Source: Xylaria sp. FL1777 (Eukaryota; Ascomycota; Sordariomycetes; Xylariales; Xylariaceae). From it: DNA of 64,000 bases. A program made the translations under genes and the position numbers. The stretch spans positions 248,001-312,000 of the forward strand of contig MU400542.1 of the NCBI GenBank assembly GCA_022578965.1, given 5' to 3'. Shown piece after piece: positions 10,697-24,059 of this stretch; position 1 is the first letter of the stretch, and every line of letters begins with the position of its first letter. The notes beneath the pieces are model-generated. The model made no database searches. It worked only from the letters and a program-made list of their open reading frames with translations, and had not been told where the DNA came from.

Positions 10697-13600
10697 ATGC
10701 CTCACTCTATATCGCCTCCGATAATGGTGGCCAAATCGAGCGATGCTCCTCCGCCGCCTTCGAAAGAAGATGTCTCTGCTATTCTCAATACCGTTTTCAC
10801 TGCCAAATCCTCTTCCGCTTCAATCGACGCCGCCTATGCGCTTTGCGAACTCCTGATGAACACGGTCGGCTTCCGTGGCCTTCAATACTATGGCGTCGTC
10901 GCCGAGGTGAAGAAGGCCGCTGCTGATAAGAAGAGTGGCTTACGACGTGAAAGCGCCCAGAATCTTCTTGGCGCCTTATTCGAGAAATTCCCTTCGCGAC
11001 AACCCCTCAGTGAGATAGTTTTTCTACTCCAGGACGGCGGCTTGGTTGCTTGCGCGCTTGATGCCCTGGCCGACAAAGGCACCGTTGTTCGTGATGCCGC
11101 CCAATATGGCCTGGATGCTTTATTCGGTCATCTCAGTCCCGAAGCTCTCGTAGCTGGTCTTCTGCCAAGTATCGTATCCTATCTCTCCAAGAAGACTGGC
11201 AAGTGGCAGGGTACTGTGGGCGCTCTAAAGTTGATGCAGCGGATGGCCGATAAGGCGCAGATGGAAATCGGATGCACCAAGGAGCAAGCCCAAGAGAAAG
11301 ATCTCCTCAGGGACGCTATGGGTTCGAAGCTCGCGACCCTGATTCCTATTGTCGAGAACAACATGCACGATCTCAAAGCCGATGTCGAGAAACAGGCTCT
11401 TCTTACTATGCAGTCTATCACAACCTTGTTGTCTAACGACGATGTCGCTCCCCGAATTCCCTTACTTATTGAGACCCTACATCACCCTTCGACTCAAACT
11501 CTCCAGAAGGCAATCCATGCACTGTCCCAGACTACGTTCGTCGCTGTCGTTACGTCACCAGTGCTGGCGCTCCTGACTCCTTTCCTTGAGCGGACATTGA
11601 ACAACCCTAGCACGACCCAAGAAGTACTCCGACAGTCTACCGTGATTACTGAAAACCTAACCAAGCTGGTACACGACCCCGTCGAGGCAAGGACATTCCT
11701 CCCAAAACTTCAACCAGGTGTTAAGGCCGTGGCGGATCGGGCACCCCTTCCTGAAGTTCGCGAGCTAGCCACCAGAGCGTTAAATGTCATGGACAAGGCC
11801 ATAGGTAATGATGCCGCCGTGGTGGAACGTACTTCTGTCGATGATGTTGCCAAGGTTCTAGACTCTGAGATTAAGAATAATGGAGGATTATCTGGCGATC
11901 TGGATTTCTACAAGCTAGCCCGTCCCTACATCTGTGAGATGGTTGCCGACGATTCTAATCACCGCCAAGTCAGTAGAATCCCTGGTAGGGTTAGTCCTTA
12001 CCTAAAGGATCTGATGCATCAGCCGGGTGCTAGTGACGCTGTCGCGTCTGCTGTTCATCAGTATTACGTTGCAGAGGATGAACGTAAATTCGGCATTCCG
12101 GAGAAAGAAGATGACGGTGAGATTGAGATCGTCAATGCCGACTTCTCTCTTGCGTACGGTGGTATGCTTCTGCTATCTCATACCAACCTACGTCTCCTCA
12201 AAGGACATCGGTATGGTCTTTGTGGTCGAAACGGGGCTGGCAAATCTACACTCATGAAGAGTATTGCTGGAGGTAAGCTGGAAGGCTTTCCTCCTCAGGA
12301 TGTCCTGCGAACCTGCTACGTGGAGCACAATCAAGGCGAGGACGCCGATATTAGTATTCTAGAGTTTATGGTCAAGGATCCTACAATAGCCTCAGAAGGC
12401 CGAGAACGGATCTCAGAGGTCCTAGCAGAGTTCGGCTTTACAGCCGGACCGGAAGGTCGCCAATCACAAAAAGTTGGATCATTGTCTGGAGGTTGGAAGA
12501 TGAAGTTGGCTTTGGCTCGGGCTATGCTTCAAAAAGCTGATGTCTTACTATTGGACGAACCTACCAATCATCTCGACGTCGCCAATATTGCATGGCTAGA
12601 GAATTACCTCAAAACTCATACAGACATTACCAGTTTGATTGTTTCCCACGATTCCGGCTTTCTGGATAACGTCACAACCGATATCTATCATTACGAACCG
12701 GGCAAAAAACTTGGCCACTTCAAGGGCAACCTAGATGCGTTCGTCAAGGTTCGCCCGGAGGCTAAGGCATACTATACCCTTTCAGCTTCTAATGTTCAAT
12801 TCAAATTTCCGCCTCCCGGTATTCTGTCAGGTGTCAAGTCTCAAACACGAGCCATCATCCGTATGACCGGTACCTCCTATCAATATCCCAAAGCACCAAA
12901 GCCGTCACTCAGTGATGTCAGCTGCCAACTCAGTCTCTCTTCCAGAGTTGCTGTTATTGGCCCCAATGGTGCGGGCAAGTCGACTTTGATCAAGCTCCTG
13001 ACTGGCGAGGTTATTCCCACTACTGGCCGAGTTGAGAAGCATCCTAATTTGCGTATTGGATATATCAAACAGCATGCCCTAGAACATGTGGAGATGCATC
13101 TTGAGAAGACACCCAATCAGTACCTACAGTGGAGGTACGCTAATGGCGACGATCGAGAGGTCTTCTTGAAACAGACCCGCGTACTATCAGACAAGGATCG
13201 GGCGCAAATGGAAAAAAAGATCGACCTTGGCGATGGGAAAGGCGGAAGACAAATTGAGGCTCTTGTGGGTCGACAAAAATGGAAAAAGACCTTCCAATAC
13301 GAGGTGTAAGTGCAAGATCTCGAACTTACGCAGAATACAGACTAAATATTTCACAGGAAATGGATAGGCTGGCTTCCTAAGTTCAACTCGCAGGTTTCCA
13401 GAGAGACAATGCTGGAGTGGGGCTTCGACAAACTCATACAAGAGTTTGACGATCATGAAGCCTCACGAGAAGGGTTGGGATATCGTGAACTTCAGCCTAC
13501 AGTCATTTCGAAACATTTTGAGGACCTCGGTCTTGACCCAGAGATTGCTAACCACAATGAGATTGGTAGTCTGTCAGGAGGGCAAAAGGTTAAGGTTGTC

Positions 13601-14095
13601 ATTGCTGGTGCCATGTGGAATAACCCACATTTACTTGTCCTAGACGAGCCTACCAACTTTTTGGACCGCGATTCACTTGGTGGTCTCGCTGTAGCCATTC
13701 GAGACTTCAAGGGCGGTGTTGTGATGATATCCCATAATGAGGAGTTTGTCGGGGCCCTCGCCAACGAGCAGTGGCATATCAACGATGGCCGAATGACAAT
13801 GAAGGGTAACACCGCTATCTTGACCGATCGCTTCGAAGACAGCCGACCCGGCAGTGGGCTTAACAGCGGCATCGCTAGTACTGCAGCCAGCAGTGTTGTG
13901 AATAGCGCCGTCAACAGTGCTGTCAATAGTGGAGTTGAAGACAATACGCCCCTGAAATTCAAGGCAATGAAAAAGAAGAAGAAGACTAAGAAAGAGCTCA
14001 AAGAGCAAGAAGTCCGACGAAGGTTGCGCCATATCGAATGGCTTAATACACCTAAGGGCACACCACACCCTCCCGATACAGACGATGAGGAATAG
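10697..14095 (+). CDS. NEW1: ABC-F ATPase of the New1/Elf1 (EF-3-like) type
   Basis: Two exons, 10697-13305 and 13357-14095, with a 51-nt intron (GTAAGT...ACTAA...CACAG), encode 1,115 aa. Order: HEAT-like repeats (about residues 40-400); ABC1 with Walker A GRNGAGKS at about 510, signature LSGGW at about 596 and Walker B with DEP at about 620; ABC2 with Walker A GPNGAGKS at about 755, a chromodomain-like insertion spanning the intron (FQYEVKWIGW), LSGGQ and LLVLDEPTNFLD; and a lysine-rich tail. The insertion sequence and GAMWNNPHLLVLDEP match New1/Elf1 better than canonical EF-3. New1 acts on the ribosome, assisting termination and recycling. The Asn/Gln-rich prion-like N-terminus of budding-yeast New1 is absent. 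A second in-frame ATG at 10724 is an alternative start. Confidence 0.93.
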
Positions 14096-14776
14096 ACGAT
14101 AGACCAGTTAGATGATTCTTTAGATGGAGATTTCAAGACGGAAACTCAACGCGCTTCATATTCTTTGCGCTTATAAGCTAGTGATCTTGTCGGATGGATG
14201 ATGCTAAAAAGAGGGGTATGCTTGGATGATCATCATAGATGCATAGAGGGTTTCTTCATGGCGTTCACATAGATGGGAATCAGAGCGATGACTATGGTCA
14301 ACTGCTGAATTTGATAATGGGTTGGTTTTTTTTCTCTGCCAGATACAATTAGCAATATTATATCAACAATTTATAACAATGCTACAGGATACATCGCCTG
14401 TAAAATCTATCTAGATCTTTATACGATTCATGAGCCCTTCATTGAAGATTAGAGAAAATTAAAATTGTGTAGTCACCTATCCAAATAGCTAATTCACCTG
14501 GCCTCTTCCTTTGGGGTAGATATCATCAATGACCCTGGTGCACGTTTTACTGTTGGGAAGTCAGATTTATCCGGACACTTTATCCGACTTTCACAGGTAC
14601 ACGCTGATATTGTCAGTAGACAGAGCCTCAAACAGCAACAGTGCATGTTGTCTTCATTACTCGGCTACAATAAGCTTCATACGTACCTCTAGCCTTCCTA
14701 GCTAGGCGATTGAAACATGGTCGAAGCAAAATTCATCTGCTAGTTCGCCGGCTACGCGGCAGATCAAAAGGAAACC
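14096..14776. other. Intergenic, nothing recognised
   Basis: 3' flank of the ABC-F gene and 5' flank of the GT25-like gene. It is AT-rich with short T and A runs; no gene or RNA feature is seen. Confidence 0.5.
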
Positions 14777-16527
14777 ATGCTGCAACACCGGCGAACATTA
14801 ATCGTCGTTGTCGTCGCGTTCTCGCTAGTTTATATTTATAAGCTCTACTATACCTCGCGAAATCACGGGTTGCCGTCATGGGTTCGCCACGACCGAAACG
14901 ATGGCGATGTGCTGAATAGCACTCTCGGCGTGAGTCCTTTCCACTCTGCCTTCTCTAAGTCACGGAGCAGGCGTGGGGTGAGTATAAGGGGTGTCTGCAT
15001 ACTGATTTCACGTCCATTAGTTCGAGAAGATCTTCGTTATCAATCTCCCCGCGCGACGCGACCGTCGAGACGCCATGGAAATAGCTGGTGCCGTAAGGTC
15101 GGTTATTTAGAACTTCCCCTCTCGAGGCTACTAGTCCCGTAGACATCATTTCAGATAAAATTATAGTCAAGGATCTAGATAATCCTTCGCGTTTCTTTAT
15201 TCCCGGTCCCCGCCTCTCATTAGTCAGATGTCTCTCATCTCATGCAATAGGCTATTGTAGAATAGAGACAACTCGCCCGCTGACATCCAAACCTTTAAAT
15301 AGCAATTTAAACCTCACGTTTCTGGAAGGGTTGACGGGGGACAGTGCGTCTTCGGCCCCGGTGATAGGAATAAATGCAGAGCAGGGTCGCGCCGGGGCAA
15401 AGTCCTCGCATTCCCTATCTGCGGGGGCTCGGGGCTCATGGGCCTCGCATATGAGCGCTCTGCAGACCATCGTCGACCTCGGGTTGGGCAGCGCCCTCGT
15501 ACTCGAAGACGACGTGGATTGGGACGTGCGGTTGAAAGCGCAGATGCAGACGTTTGCAGTGGCAGTGCGGATGTGGCTCGATGTCGAGCAACTGGGGCGC
15601 GAGAGTATCTCGCGACTGCAGAACCTTAAAACGGTGAAGCCGGAGCAGGTAAGGAGGCGTCTGGTAAGCTGGACATCGTCTACATTTTCCAGTAAAAGAG
15701 AGAAGCAGCAGCAGCAGAAGGAGGAGTCGAAAACCGAATCTTCAATGTCCACTGGCGCAGAGACAGAATCCGGTGACCGAAGAGCAATAAAGGAGGAATT
15801 CAAGCAGGACACGATCCCCTTGCCCCCTAACATCGCGTCAAATATGCAAGACTATACATCCCACATCGAAAGATGGTACGGCGACGACTGGGACGTCCTA
15901 TGGCTAGGCCACTGCGGCGCAGATCTTCCAACCGCGCAGCGCGAATTCCCATCCTCATCCTCATCCTCATCCTCATCCTCATCATCATCCTCCAGAGACC
16001 CCCTTTCCCCCTCGTCATCCTCGTCGTCGCTGAAGATCTCCATCCCCAACGACATAACAGTGCCAGCGCCACAACACCTCCAGCCGCACCCCTTCGCGCT
16101 GCGCGACGCCCTCGCAGACGCATACCCGGCGCACACGCGCGTCGTGCACGCGGCGCGCGGGAACGTCTGCAGCCTAGCGTACGCGGTGACGCGGCGCGGC
16201 GCGCGCAAGCTGCTGCGGCGGTTCGGCGAGGCGGGCGCCGTGTCGCAGTGGGATCTGATGCTGCGGGATTACTGCATGGGCACGGGGGAAGCGGGCGTCG
16301 TCTGTCTCACCGTGCAGCCGCCGCTCATCAGCCACCGCTATGCCGGGGAGCGAGGGGGCGCGTCGGTCTCGGATATCAGGGGCCAGGGCGGCGGGCTTGC
16401 GAGGGCGAAGAAGGGGACGCCGTACGTGAGGCTTAGTGTGCAGGAGAACTTAGAGCGCTTGGTTGCGGGCTGGCCGGTGGAGAGCTTGGTCGATCAGCTT
16501 CCTGATGAGGGGGAGACGCTGTGGTAG
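14777..16527 (+). CDS. GT25-family glycosyltransferase-like type II membrane protein
   Basis: Exons 14777-14977, 15021-15092 and about 15268-16527 encode roughly 510 aa. Exon 1 supplies an N-terminal signal anchor (LIVVVVAFSLVYIYKLYY). Exon 2 carries the GT25 opening motif (KIFVINLPARRDRRD). Exon 3 has the GxTGD segment, ARGSWASHM and the acidic LVLEDDVDWD motif expected at the catalytic site, then DVLWLGHCG and YAVTRRGARKLL. The first two splice sites are clear (GTGAGT; GTAAGG); the third exon's acceptor (AG at 15266-15267) is the only phase-compatible one I found and is uncertain. The enzyme is probably a Golgi/ER lumenal sugar transferase; donor and acceptor are unknown. A Ser-rich insertion made by a hexamer repeat interrupts the domain. 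GC content rises sharply after about 15340. Confidence 0.82.
15949..16031. repeat. TCATCC/TCC microsatellite coding a Ser run
   Basis: Tandem TCATCC units, followed by TCC/TCG units after a short break, lie inside the GT25 coding sequence. They encode two runs of serine (about 15 and 7 residues). The opposite strand reads as an Asp/Glu run, which explains the long antisense frames here. Confidence 0.85.
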
Positions 16528-16934
16528 ATATTGCGATTCCCCCTTGAGATGACGGTGCGCGCTATGGGAGATGTCAGCAATGTAGGTTTCGGAGGCAGTG
16601 GTCTAATGTGGCCATTGTCATAATATCACACACGTTAGGTTCAGGGGACATAGCTGGCTGGCAGGAGATTCAACGAGGGAGCGATACACCTCGTTGCTCT
16701 GGAATATGTATTATTATTGAGTATGAATTAGGGAGCGTATAGTCATTATTTTTTTCATTCCACCATGTTTAAAAGGAGTGCAAGTGCTTTTTTCCCAACG
16801 CCGTTGCCCCTGTGCGGGCGATGCTAGTCAATGGCAATGATGGCTTTGGCCCAATTCAATGCAACGTCTCTTCCCCCCCCCCATATCATCCTAGCGCATC
16901 TCATCACCCTCCGTTAACCGTTGATAGCGGTTGT
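16528..16934. other. Convergent 3' intergenic region
   Basis: This separates the 3' ends of the GT25-like gene (+) and the secreted-protein gene (-). It holds a short poly-C run at about 16874 and a T run at about 16750; nothing else is seen. Confidence 0.55.
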
Positions 16935-17397
16935 TTAGCAGGTGATTTGCCAGCTGCTCCAGTTCTCGCCAGCCACCGGAATGTTGGTGCAGGCATCAAC
17001 GCTGATGGCAGTCTGGCCAGTCGTGCAGGCTGTGTCCGTGAAAACGGAGACTAATGATGCATGTCAGTCGACCAGATTCATTGAAGCAAACAAATTAAAT
17101 AGAGAGGGAAGAAGCGGGAGGACAGGATGAGCACTTACCAGTGCAGCCGTCGGCGGCGGGTGGATAGAGAGCCTCGAGGTGGACCGAGATCACGGCTGAG
17201 GGGTCAGTCGTGAGAGAGTTGCACGTTCCAACATCGGACTGGTCAACCGTGTAAAAGCCGTAGTTGAGTGCGGAGCAACCATCAGCGCCGAAGACGCGGA
17301 ACTGGGCTAGACGGGCGCCGTCGCGGCGGATGGCTGCCGCGTCGGTAGTGCCAATAGCGACGGTGGCTATGGCGGCAATGAGAGTAGAGAACTGCAT
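16935..17397 (-). CDS. Small cysteine-rich secreted protein (effector-like)
   Basis: Two exons, 17397-17139 and 17050-16935 (intron with GTAAGT donor and CATTAG acceptor), encode 124 aa. The N-terminus is a signal peptide (MQFSTLIAAIATVAIG, then an Ala-rich cleavage region). The mature part has six cysteines, three per exon: FGADGC, VGTC, ADGC, then TDTAC, VDAC and a terminal WQITC. This architecture (GFYT...C...LEALYPP...C...W..WQITC) recurs in ascomycete hypothetical secreted proteins that are often listed as candidate effectors. No biochemical role is known to me. Six cysteines would permit three disulfides (inference). Confidence 0.85.
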
Positions 17398-19818
17398 TTT
17401 GAATTATAGTTTAAAGTTGTGGAGGTGACGAGGTGAGGTGATTGTGTGGAGTATGTTGTGTATGAGATGAGATGAGCTTTTAGTAGTCTAATGTCCTGGG
17501 GTTGAACTCTAATATCAGAGGTTAATTCAACGACTGCTCAACCCTTTATACTTATACTTGTTAGAGACTACCCGGAATATTCAAAGCAACTCCCCATCCA
17601 ATACCCGTATACGAAATGCAGTCCCGTAGCCAACCGCTGGTTCCGTTCCCTTCAGAGTCCGTGCTTCCTCGTATGAAGATCATGTTGTTCCGCTGTTTGT
17701 TGCCCCCCTTGCTTACTTACAGTATTTACGAACTACCTAATACAGCCACACAGGAGGACATGTTTAGTTCAGCTACGTTCACTTAGCCAACCACACAGAT
17801 GTTGTAATCAGTTGGACACCAGAGCCACCAATGACGCAGAAAGAAACCCTGTTTGTGCACCGAATTAGTATTCTGACGTCTTGTCTTCTTCCCTTTTTCG
17901 AGTCATGATAGCTTTGATTTCTAGTTCTATTGTGGGGACAGTCGGGAGTTCAATCGACACCGCCTCAGGTGACTCTTGGCTTGCTGGGTCTTTACGAGGA
18001 GATCTGCACGATTGCGCATGCATGCAGACGGCACGCATGTAGCGTGATACGACTGCGTCGATACAGTACGTAGATGTCCGATGGCATATTCATTGTGTTG
18101 TGTTACCACAGTGGGAGTGGCTTGCTCGTATGTCTCAACCACTCAGCTGTTTTCACTCCCTACGTTCCTATCCGTATGCGGTGGAGCATACCCAAAAGAC
18201 CACTCTCCACTGCTGCTACGTCAACGCTTTTTTGAGTCCTTGTCCCTTGACACGACGTATGTTGCCATTTGAACAAACCCCGAAACATCGAACTGTCCAA
18301 CGGAACTCACGGATGAGAGTCTAGGCCTTACCCAACTCCTCACAACCCGAAAACCCACGGTTTACGCCTTAAAAGAGGCCCGACGAATTAGCGAGGAGCT
18401 CTGACGAGTAAAAAAAATATATTAGCATCTGGCATTAGGCATTAACACTAATACCACTGTCCTGATTCGTATCTTGGGTCACATTAATAACATAATATTG
18501 ACACATATTAACGACGTTGCACAGTTATTAAACAGCTATGCTTATATCTATACATCATGTCGAAATATATGTGTAGCCAATTTTTGATATCAATTGGTTC
18601 ACTCAGGATATCCAGTGGAAGAATAGCTGGATTGCTGTGACGGAGGACCGGATGACCAAGGGTAGCAAAGCCTGGACGTGGTTCATAGCACTTACGAGGG
18701 TCACTCGCCGGTTCGGAATCAGTTGATAGAGCTGGCCAATGTTGGTTTCGGAGATACACATGACTTACAAATCAAAAATCATAGGCACAAAAACATAAGG
18801 TTGTGAGGTCAATATACAGATACCTTAACTACGCTCCGAAATGGTCAGAGTTGCTTGTAATAGTACAGTGGTGACTTCCACTCTACAATTTGATATTCAG
18901 CTTCCTTAATCAAGGTTCCCAAAGCTACATAGCACACACAATGGACATGGTCCATAACTTTATGCTACGTAGGCCATCTTGGACATGCCATTGCGGTTCA
19001 ACCCCCTTGCATCGCGATATGCAATACAGACCGCCATTTTACATTGTACGTGTGAATAGATATAGGGGACATCGAGACCTTAACCAATTCCTAAACTTTG
19101 TAGAATCAACATCGGGTAATAGAGGGATGATACATTAATTTGATTTACGTTGTAGCCACGAGCAAAAGCTATATAGGTGTGGCTTTAAGTATACTTAAAC
19201 CTTAGTATCGAGAACAGTCTTATATGTAAGTTAATAGAGATTATTCAAGACCATAATCCAAATTCTATTTTCAGCTTACTTTACTGTTTATCACAAGTAT
19301 AGCAAGTCACCATAGCGAGCCACTTGGGCTTTTCTATTAGTCATAAGTCGTACCTAATCACCACCCAGGCCTAATAGTAGAATTTATCTAGGAACACGAT
19401 ATAGTTTCATATTAGTCCACAGAGGGTTTTTATAAACCTTTGCACAGAATTGAACGCTTGGTATGAATGTCTTTTCTGACTCATCATAGCGGTGTAGTAA
19501 TTCTAGCGGAGCTCCGTTTTGTATACAAATGTTGAGTAGTTGGCATAAAAGCCTCTAGGCCTAGTGGTTTAAGGATCTCAGAATGGAATGTCACATACCA
19601 TTGTGCCCTATATTATTGATTCTTTCATGTGACACTCATCATACAGCAGATAATTATAAGCCGTTTTGCTTGAGTAATAAGTAACAAAGTTTAAGAAATT
19701 AAAAGTGCACAAATATAAAAGGGGTAACAAAGCTGAACTATCTGTGCAAGACTTTAAAATGTATGAATCATGGGTATAAACAATTCTGTAAATACATAAG
19801 TATACTGCATTAGACCGT
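17398..19818. other. Gene-poor region
   Basis: 5' flank of the secreted-protein gene, then about 2 kb without recognisable genes. The short frames at 18508-18759 and 18890-19138 show no motifs. GGCCTAGTGGTTTAAGG at about 19558 resembles a tRNA A-box, but no B-box follows at proper spacing. Confidence 0.45.
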
Positions 19819-20279
19819 TCAAGGGGCCAGGACACCGCCCATTAGTGTTTTCTCAGGTGTACCCCATGAACCAGGCTCCCCGTGTGTATGAGTGAGGTCA
19901 TAGCATTCCTCTTCTCCCCCCTCCAACTCCTTCCTCCATTGCTCCGATTTGGTGTACACTCCTATTTTTCTCGAGATAAAGCGAAGGAGTACCCAAAACA
20001 TCTCTCCATGGCCTTGATGGTCAGTCACCCAGTCTCGATGCCTCGGATGTTTATCGCTGAAGAGATCAAGGTATGCGTGGCACATCTCGTGCACGAGGGT
20101 ATAGATTAGGTGCTCGCAAACCACTAGCTGGCCTCTATGATTTCTGCGCCAAATCCGAATACTGGGTCCTGTTTCGTCAAGTTTATACGCACCGCACCAT
20201 GACCCCTTAGGAAGCTCATCTAAGACTCTCACGGGCACAAATCTTTTCAGCCCCGATTTTCCTTCTATCTTTCTGGTCA
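19819..20279 (-). pseudogene. SprT-like metallopeptidase, C-terminal part (split by LTR element)
   Basis: This is the 3' part of a SprT-like zinc metallopeptidase gene. It carries the active-site helix LVHEMCHAYLDLF (HExxH) and the downstream HGEMFW, which supplies the further zinc-region histidine, and ends at 19819. Upstream the frame runs straight into the target duplication at 20280-20284 and then the retroelement. The N-terminal part lies at 27842-28151, and the halves rejoin in frame after removing the element plus one duplication (256 aa in total). SprT-like proteins of the Spartan/Wss1 type act in DNA-protein crosslink repair, but this fungal subfamily's role is unknown. Neither half shows stops or frameshifts, so the insertion looks like the only lesion. 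Confidence 0.85.
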
Positions 20280-20284
20280 GGAGT
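20280..20284. repeat. Target-site duplication, left copy (GGAGT)
   Basis: GGAGT lies immediately before the TG that opens the left LTR. It is identical to the 5 bp immediately after the right LTR, as expected for LTR-element integration. Confidence 0.92.
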
Positions 20285-20438
20285 TGTTACAAGACTACTA
20301 CATGTATATAAGTATTCCTTTCCCTAATACATAATTAGCTCTGTAGGCTATAATAGAGTTATTACTTTAACCTATATGTGTGTTACCTGGTAATAATACA
20401 TAACTTTTTGTATTACTACTAGGGGTTACTTTGTAATA
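20285..20438 (+). repeat. Left LTR (154 bp)
   Basis: Begins TGTTACAAGAC and ends TTTGTAATA. It aligns end to end with the right LTR with about 23 differences, all transitions. Its outer (left) end is unmutated and its inner end is C-to-T mutated. Confidence 0.92.
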
Positions 20439-23400
20439 GTTTGTAGCTTTTATATAATATTTGTTTTTTTGCTTTAAACTTAAGCTTTGTAGATCTTTTT
20501 GTTTCTTTTAACTTTAAAAGATCTTTTTGTTTTTTTTAGCTTTGCAAACATTTTATAGCTTTAATACAAAAACCTTAAAAACAAATTAGCTTATAAAATA
20601 ACTTTTAAAACTATAAGTTAAAACTATAAAATATAAATAGCTAGCTATTTAAACTATAAAACAAAAAGTGTTTTTATAAAACAAAAAGTGTTTTTATAAA
20701 ATAAAAAAATGTTTTTATAAAACAAAGGAATACTTTTATAATATATTTTAGCTAACTTTTTAGCTGCGCAAATTTTTTTTGTTTTTTAATAAGCCTTTAA
20801 ATTTAAACTAATATATTAATAATACTAATATATTGCTTTTTTGCATAATATTATAAAATCTTTTACTTAAATATAAGCATAAGCTTAAGCTTAAGTATTT
20901 TTTTAACTGCTGTTAAAATATATAAATATAAAACTTATAAATATAAGCAATACTTTAAACTAAACAACTTTTAATATTTGTTTTTAATACGTATATTTTA
21001 ATACTTGTTTTTAATACGTATATTTTAATACTTGTTTTTAATAAATATATTTTAATACTTGTTTTTAATAAATAGTTATTTTTATTATAATAATAAATAA
21101 TAAATAGCAATAATAACTTTAACTTTAACTTTTATTAGCACTTATATTTGCTTAAAACTTTTTTAGTACTTATACTAATATTTATAATACTTTAAGTAAA
21201 TAATATTATAATATTAATATATGCTTACTTTTTATAGCTATTTATAAAAACTTTAAAGCTTTAGCTTGCTTATAAAGTATTATAAAAGCTTTAAATAATA
21301 AATTAGCTTAATAAAACATTAATATAATTAACTTTATAGCTTAAGCAAATTTTATAAGCAATAAACTTAGCGGCTTACGTAAAGTAATAATTAAATAAAG
21401 CAGTTAATTTTACGTTTTTTAATTATTAAGCTTATTAATTAAAAAAAAAAAAAATGCTTTATAAATATATAACTTAAATCTTTTTAATAGTAATACTAAA
21501 AACGTTAAAAAATGCTAAACTAAATTTTGTTTTTAAAAAGCTAGCTATAAATTAAAGCTTAAACTTAATAAAAACTATTATTAAACTAAATTTAATTATA
21601 TTTTTTATATAATTTTATGTTTAAAAAGCAGCGCTAAAATCTTTATATAACTATATATTAAAAAGATTATAAACAATAAGCATAATTTATTTTTTTAGCA
21701 CTAATAAAACTTAATAGATTTTTTTTTTTATTTGTAATAAGCTTATAATATAACTAATAAAGCTAGCTAGTTTATTAAAAAAATAGCAGAACTTACTTAA
21801 GGCTTTATAAACTTTAATCTTTTTATTGCTAAGTTTATTTATATTATAGTAAAACTTTAAATATATAATATATACTATATTTTTAAGCTAAAGTTAAAAG
21901 TTAATGTAGCACTTTAATAAGCTATTATAAACATTTTTTTTTAGCTAGGCTTATTTAAATTTAATAAATAAATAACTTTTTATAAAAAATTGTTAAAAAA
22001 TATTACAAATATATAGTTTTACATTAAGCATAACTACTTTTTACTTATTAATATTTATTAAGCATATAATGTTTATTAAGTATAAAACGTTTAAGCATGC
22101 AAAAATTTAATAAACTTAAACGTTTTTTTTTTAAGCTACATTTTATAGTTTAAAAAAAACTAGCAGCTTGCTTTAAGCTTTTGCTTATATTGCAGCAAAA
22201 AAAGCTATACAAAAAACAATTGCTTAAAAGCTTAAAAAGCTTAGTATAACAAGCAATATTTTAACTTATATTTACTAGCATTATATAATAAATTAAAAAG
22301 CTAATATATATTATAAAGTATATATACTTTTTAATTAGCTTTTAATTAATAATAATTATTAAGTTTTAAAAACAATAATAATTTATTTTATAATAATAAT
22401 AAGCATATATAAATTTAACTTTTATTTTGCTAGCTTATATTAAAGCTATAACTATTTTTTTATGCAGCTTAACTATATGCATTTAAATAAAAAAACAACA
22501 AAAAAAAAACAAGAAATCTTTAAAAAAACTTCAGAAAAAATACATTATAAGCTTTTTTATGTTAATAATAATAACAATAATAATAATAATAACTAAAAAA
22601 ACAAGTAAGCTTTAAAAAAAGTTGCTTTTAAAGCAAAAAAAATTATCTTAAAAAATACTTTTAATTAAGCTTAATAAATTTTAACGTGTATTTATTTTTT
22701 TTTATAAGTACTGTTTTTATATAAAAAAAATCTGTAAAAATGCCTGCTTTTATAAATATAAGCTATATAGCAATAGCGTTTATTAATACTAATTTTATTA
22801 ATAATAATGCACTTAAAACTTTAATACTTTTTAAACTAAAGAACTTATATTTAGCTAATAAAAAAAATACAAATTTTATTACTTAATTTATTGTTATATT
22901 GCTTTATATAAAAGCTTACTTAAAAATATTTTTGCTTTTTATTATTAGGCTAAATAATAAAAATTTTATTATTTTAAGTTTTTTATAGCTAAAAATTTAT
23001 AACTTATATATTAATTAAGCTACTAGTATATTTATGTTTGCTTTTAGCTATTATTATTATATTTATTTTAATTTAACTTTAGTAATAACTATTAATAGTT
23101 AATATATATTATAATTGCTTTGCTAAAATTAAAAAGACTTTTTTAGCTTTAATTTTAATATAACTAAAAACATTAAATTACTTAGCTTAACTTTTTTTTT
23201 TTAGTTTTTGCAGCAAAAAGATATAAAACTTATTTATGTTATATAAAAAAACTTTATACGTTTAAAAAATAAGCAACTTAAACAAAAAAAATAAAAACTT
23301 TTAAATTTATTAAAAACTAACTTTTAATTAATTTTATAAAAAAACAATAATTTAAAAACTTTTAAGTTAAAATTGCTTAAAACTTATTATTGCTTTATAA

Positions 23401-24059
23401 ATAACTGCTATTAATATAATTTTTTGCATTATATATTTAATAAAAATATTTAAACATACTTTTGCTTTAAAGAATTAATGTTTAAAGCTATTATTAAAGC
23501 TAAATTACTGCTAAAATATTATAACTTTATTAAAGTTTTTTATGTAATAAAAGCTAAAAAGCTTTTTTTTTATAAACTTTATAATTATAAAATTAAACTA
23601 AAGTTTAAAAAAGACTTTTTTAATATAAAAAACTAACTATTTTTTTAGCAAAAACTATATATTATTAAAAAGTACTTTAACGAAAACTTAAATAAAGGAT
23701 TTATTTGCTTTTTTAAGTTTTATATTGCTGCTTTTTTTTTATTAGCTAAAAAACCTAATAGCAAAGTATAAATATGTATAAACTATTGCAGCTTAAATAA
23801 TATTACTATTAAGAACTATTATTTATTACTACTAATTTAAAAAACCTTAAATGCTTTATATTATACAAAATACTTTATTAAGTTAAACGTAATTATAACG
23901 TTTAACTAAATATATATAATAAAAAAAAATGTTTAAAAAATAGTATTTATTACTTGCTTTAGTTTTTATAAGTTATTTATTATGCTTTTTAGTTTATGTA
24001 ATACATTAAGCACTTTTTAAAACTTTATTAATAATATACTTTATAAAAGCTTTAATAAA

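Noticed and set aside
15827..16208. Minus-strand frames with an Asp/Glu or Arg/Met run
   Set aside because: Shadows of the TCATCC repeat and the high-GC GT25 exon.
19555..19575. tRNA A-box-like GGCCTAGTGGTTTAAGG
   Set aside because: No B-box or cloverleaf follows at usable spacing.
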